Part shown: in pieces, positions 7,040 to 8,966 of the stretch | How positions within the stretch are numbered: position 1 is the stretch's first letter | How the letters are laid out: each line of letters starts with the position of its first letter | NCBI GenBank assembly: GCA_002049945.1 | Contig: MVCT01000027.1 | Span: forward strand, 1 to 8,966 | DNA: 8,966 bases | Direction of reading: 5' to 3' | Origin: Candidatus Cloacimonas sp. 4484_140 | GTDB lineage: Bacteria; Cloacimonadota; Cloacimonadia; JGIOTU-2 | Notes under the pieces: model-generated | The model's input: the letters and a program-made list of their open reading frames with translations, nothing else | The model's database searches: none | What the model was told of the DNA's origin: nothing | Translations under genes and position numbers: made by a program

Positions 7040-7093
7040 GCATTCTCAAAAGTAATTTCTTTTTTAATTAAGAAAATTCATTAAGGATTTCTT

Positions 7094-8966
7094 ATGAAAA
7101 GAATAATATCATTTTTAATGGTTCTCGTACTGACTCCAAACTTTTTACTCTCTAAAAACATAGGTACATATCCTGATTATCAAAAAATAATTGAGAGCAC
7201 AAATCTAAATTTACAGCAGCAGGCAAAGTATTATGAACAATTTCGCGAAGTCCTTGGGGACTCCAAAAATATGGATAATTATGATGTAACGTACTATAAA
7301 ATCGATATTAATATAAACATTGATACAGAATTTATCGAATCTGAAATAACCATGTCTGCACTTATTTGTGAAGATCAAACCGCAGAGATCGAGATGAATT
7401 TTACTAATAATCTAACTGTCACGGATATTCAGCAGAATGGCACTTCGTTGACTTTTTCTCATGCAGACGAGATCATTACCATTCAACTTGATGATACCTA
7501 TAATATTGATAACATGATCGAGATCTCAATTCAATATGAGGGCTTCCCGGACACAAAACTCAGCGATGGAATGAAATTTGAATCCCACAGCGGAAATCCG
7601 AATGTCTTCACAATGGTTTCTCCAAAAGGTGCGAGAAAATGGTGGCCCTGCAAAGACACCCCTGCAGACAAACCGGATTCCCTCGATATCCGTATCACCT
7701 ATCCCGAAGAATATGTGTGCGCATCCAATGGTCTTCTGATCGAACATGTGAATAATGGTGACGGAACGGTTACTGATAAATGGCATGAATCCTATCCGAT
7801 TGCTACTTATCTAACATCACTTGCGATTACAAATTATCAAATATATTCCCAAATATACACTTCCGGTGACGAAACTATGCCGATTGATCACTATCTTTTT
7901 CCCGAATTATACGATACTTGTGTAAATCTGTTCAGTATCACACCTGATATGATCACTTTTTTTGCTTCTGTTTATGGTGAATATCCATTTCTATCAGAAA
8001 AATACGGACATGCATTATGTGCGAACTTGAGCTGTCTTGCAATGGAGCATCAAACCTGTACCTCTTTTCGAAGTGGATATGTCGGAGATCCAGGTGCAGA
8101 ATCGACTGTAGCACACGAGCTTGCACATCAATGGGCTGGTGACTGTCTTTCCATCGGGTCATGGGCGCATGTGTGGCTCAAAGAGGGTTTTGCACGATAC
8201 AGTGAAGCATTGTGGGCAGAATATCTATACGGAACTCAAGGGCTGCATGATTTTATGAATGCATTGGACACTGGCTCAAATCTCGATCCCTGCCTGTATC
8301 GTGACCCTGATGGCTCTGCATCACAAATTTTCAACATTGTGATCTATTCAAAAGGTGCGTGGACAATGCACATGCTGCGAAGCGTACTGGGAGATGATGA
8401 TTTCTTTGCGACCGTTTACAACCTAATGCAGGATCCTCAGTATAAATATGGAAACTTCCTCACAGACGATCTCGGGGACATGGCTGAGAGTGTGAGTGGC
8501 ATGGAGCTTGACTGGTTCTTTCATGAGTGGTTTTACAATGAAGGACGCCCCTTTTACCGTTTTGCAACCTATACTTCGGATATTGAAGACTCACTAATAA
8601 TAACGACTCAATCAGAAGGAACGCATGGATATAACTTTGCAATGTGCTTGCCTGTATGTGTGAATGGAAATGAGCACAGCATTTTTGCTGATTCTGGCTT
8701 CAGCTACAATACGCTTCCTCTTGCCAGCACTCTCGATAGTCTTCTTTTCGATACCGACAATTGGGTGCTCGATGGCGGCTATAATGAGATGGTTCCAATC
8801 CTTGATGAGATCGAAGCATCGCGCGGTTCCATATTACTCGTATGGCAGGATTTTTTTGATCCGCAGATCGAGGGATTTAATATTTATAGGAAACAAGCCG
8901 GCGAAGAATATATTAAGATCAACAGTGAAACTGTAACCGGCATTTCCTATTTTGATGAGAATGTTG
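7094..8966 (+). CDS. Exported M1-family zinc aminopeptidase with FN3-like tail, 3' end outside window
   Basis: The hand translation is open for 624 residues to the right edge. Residues 1-20 form a signal peptide (MKR, hydrophobic core, cut near LLS-K), so the enzyme is exported. The N-terminal beta domain leads to a gluzincin catalytic domain. Zinc ligands are H341 and H345 of HELAH plus E364, exactly 18 residues further on; E342 is the catalytic base. The exopeptidase motif normally written GxMEN reads LAMEH (M317-E318-H319). The catalytic tyrosine is probably Y418 in IVIYSKG. From about residue 567 the sequence becomes a fibronectin-III-like beta domain (LLVWQDF, GFNIYRK, YIKIN), which would end beyond the window and may precede a cell-surface sorting tail. 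The predicted role is removal of N-terminal residues from peptides outside the cytoplasm, for nutrition. AAGGA (7083-7087), 6 nt before the ATG, supports the start. Transcription is divergent from the tRNA. Confidence 0.93.
   Translation, partial: MKRIISFLMVLVLTPNFLLSKNIGTYPDYQKIIESTNLNLQQQAKYYEQFREVLGDSKNMDNYDVTYYKIDININIDTEFIESEITMSALICEDQTAEIEMNFTNNLTVTDIQQNGTSLTFSHADEIITIQLDDTYNIDNMIEISIQYEGFPDTKLSDGMKFESHSGNPNVFTMVSPKGARKWWPCKDTPADKPDSLDIRITYPEEYVCASNGLLIEHVNNGDGTVTDKWHESYPIATYLTSLAITNYQIYSQIYTSGDETMPIDHYLFPELYDTCVNLFSITPDMITFFASVYGEYPFLSEKYGHALCANLSCLAMEHQTCTSFRSGYVGDPGAESTVAHELAHQWAGDCLSIGSWAHVWLKEGFARYSEALWAEYLYGTQGLHDFMNALDTGSNLDPCLYRDPDGSASQIFNIVIYSKGAWTMHMLRSVLGDDDFFATVYNLMQDPQYKYGNFLTDDLGDMAESVSGMELDWFFHEWFYNEGRPFYRFATYTSDIEDSLIITTQSEGTHGYNFAMCLPVCVNGNEHSIFADSGFSYNTLPLASTLDSLLFDTDNWVLDGGYNEMVPILDEIEASRGSILLVWQDFFDPQIEGFNIYRKQAGEEYIKINSETVTGISYFDENV

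Noticed and set aside
6461..7093. CRISPR array or riboswitch in the intergenic DNA
   Set aside because: There are no regularly spaced direct repeats and no conserved riboswitch core, only isolated hairpins.
7526..8162. Minus-strand frames inside the peptidase gene
   Set aside because: They are shadows of the M1 peptidase, whose catalytic motifs establish the plus strand as coding.

Overview
The window looks like chromosomal DNA of an AT-rich, probably uncultured, Gram-negative bacterium. Genes start behind clear Shine-Dalgarno sites (AAGGA or GAGGA), which argues against typical Bacteroidota. The secreted M1 metallopeptidase running into a fibronectin-III-like tail is the style of the Cloacimonadota/FCB side of the tree. 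That taxonomic placement is a guess from style, not a search result.

Layout, left to right. Positions 1-633 (minus) hold the N-terminal 211 residues of an AlbA_2 (Schlafen-like, 'putative DNA-binding') protein that runs off the left edge. Only 16 bp upstream of it, 650-3928 (minus) encodes a roughly 1,090-residue fusion of a phospholipase-D-type nuclease domain to a SNF2/RapA-like superfamily 2 helicase. The two form an operon whose remaining genes lie outside the window to the left. The combination of nuclease, DNA translocase and AlbA_2 protein is typical of restriction-like anti-phage defence modules. It is the part of the window most likely to belong to a poorly described system.

Positions 4047-6458 (minus) encode one polypeptide that joins a short-chain dehydrogenase (retinol/fatty-alcohol type) to an aldehyde dehydrogenase. 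It is predicted to oxidise an alcohol through the aldehyde to the acid without releasing the intermediate. Upstream of it lies about 280 bp of non-coding DNA. That stretch holds a degenerate REP-like palindrome, a short perfect hairpin and what looks like a decayed fragment of a tRNA-Asn gene. An intact tRNA-Asn(GTT) with encoded CCA follows at 6743-6817 (minus), with its own promoter.

Positions 6861-7093 are a divergent intergenic region with one hairpin and a -35-like box. The right end, 7094-8966 (plus), is an exported M1-family zinc aminopeptidase that continues past the window. The metabolic, tRNA and peptidase parts look like ordinary chromosome. The visibly AT- and lysine-rich helicase/AlbA_2 pair looks like an accessory insertion beside them.
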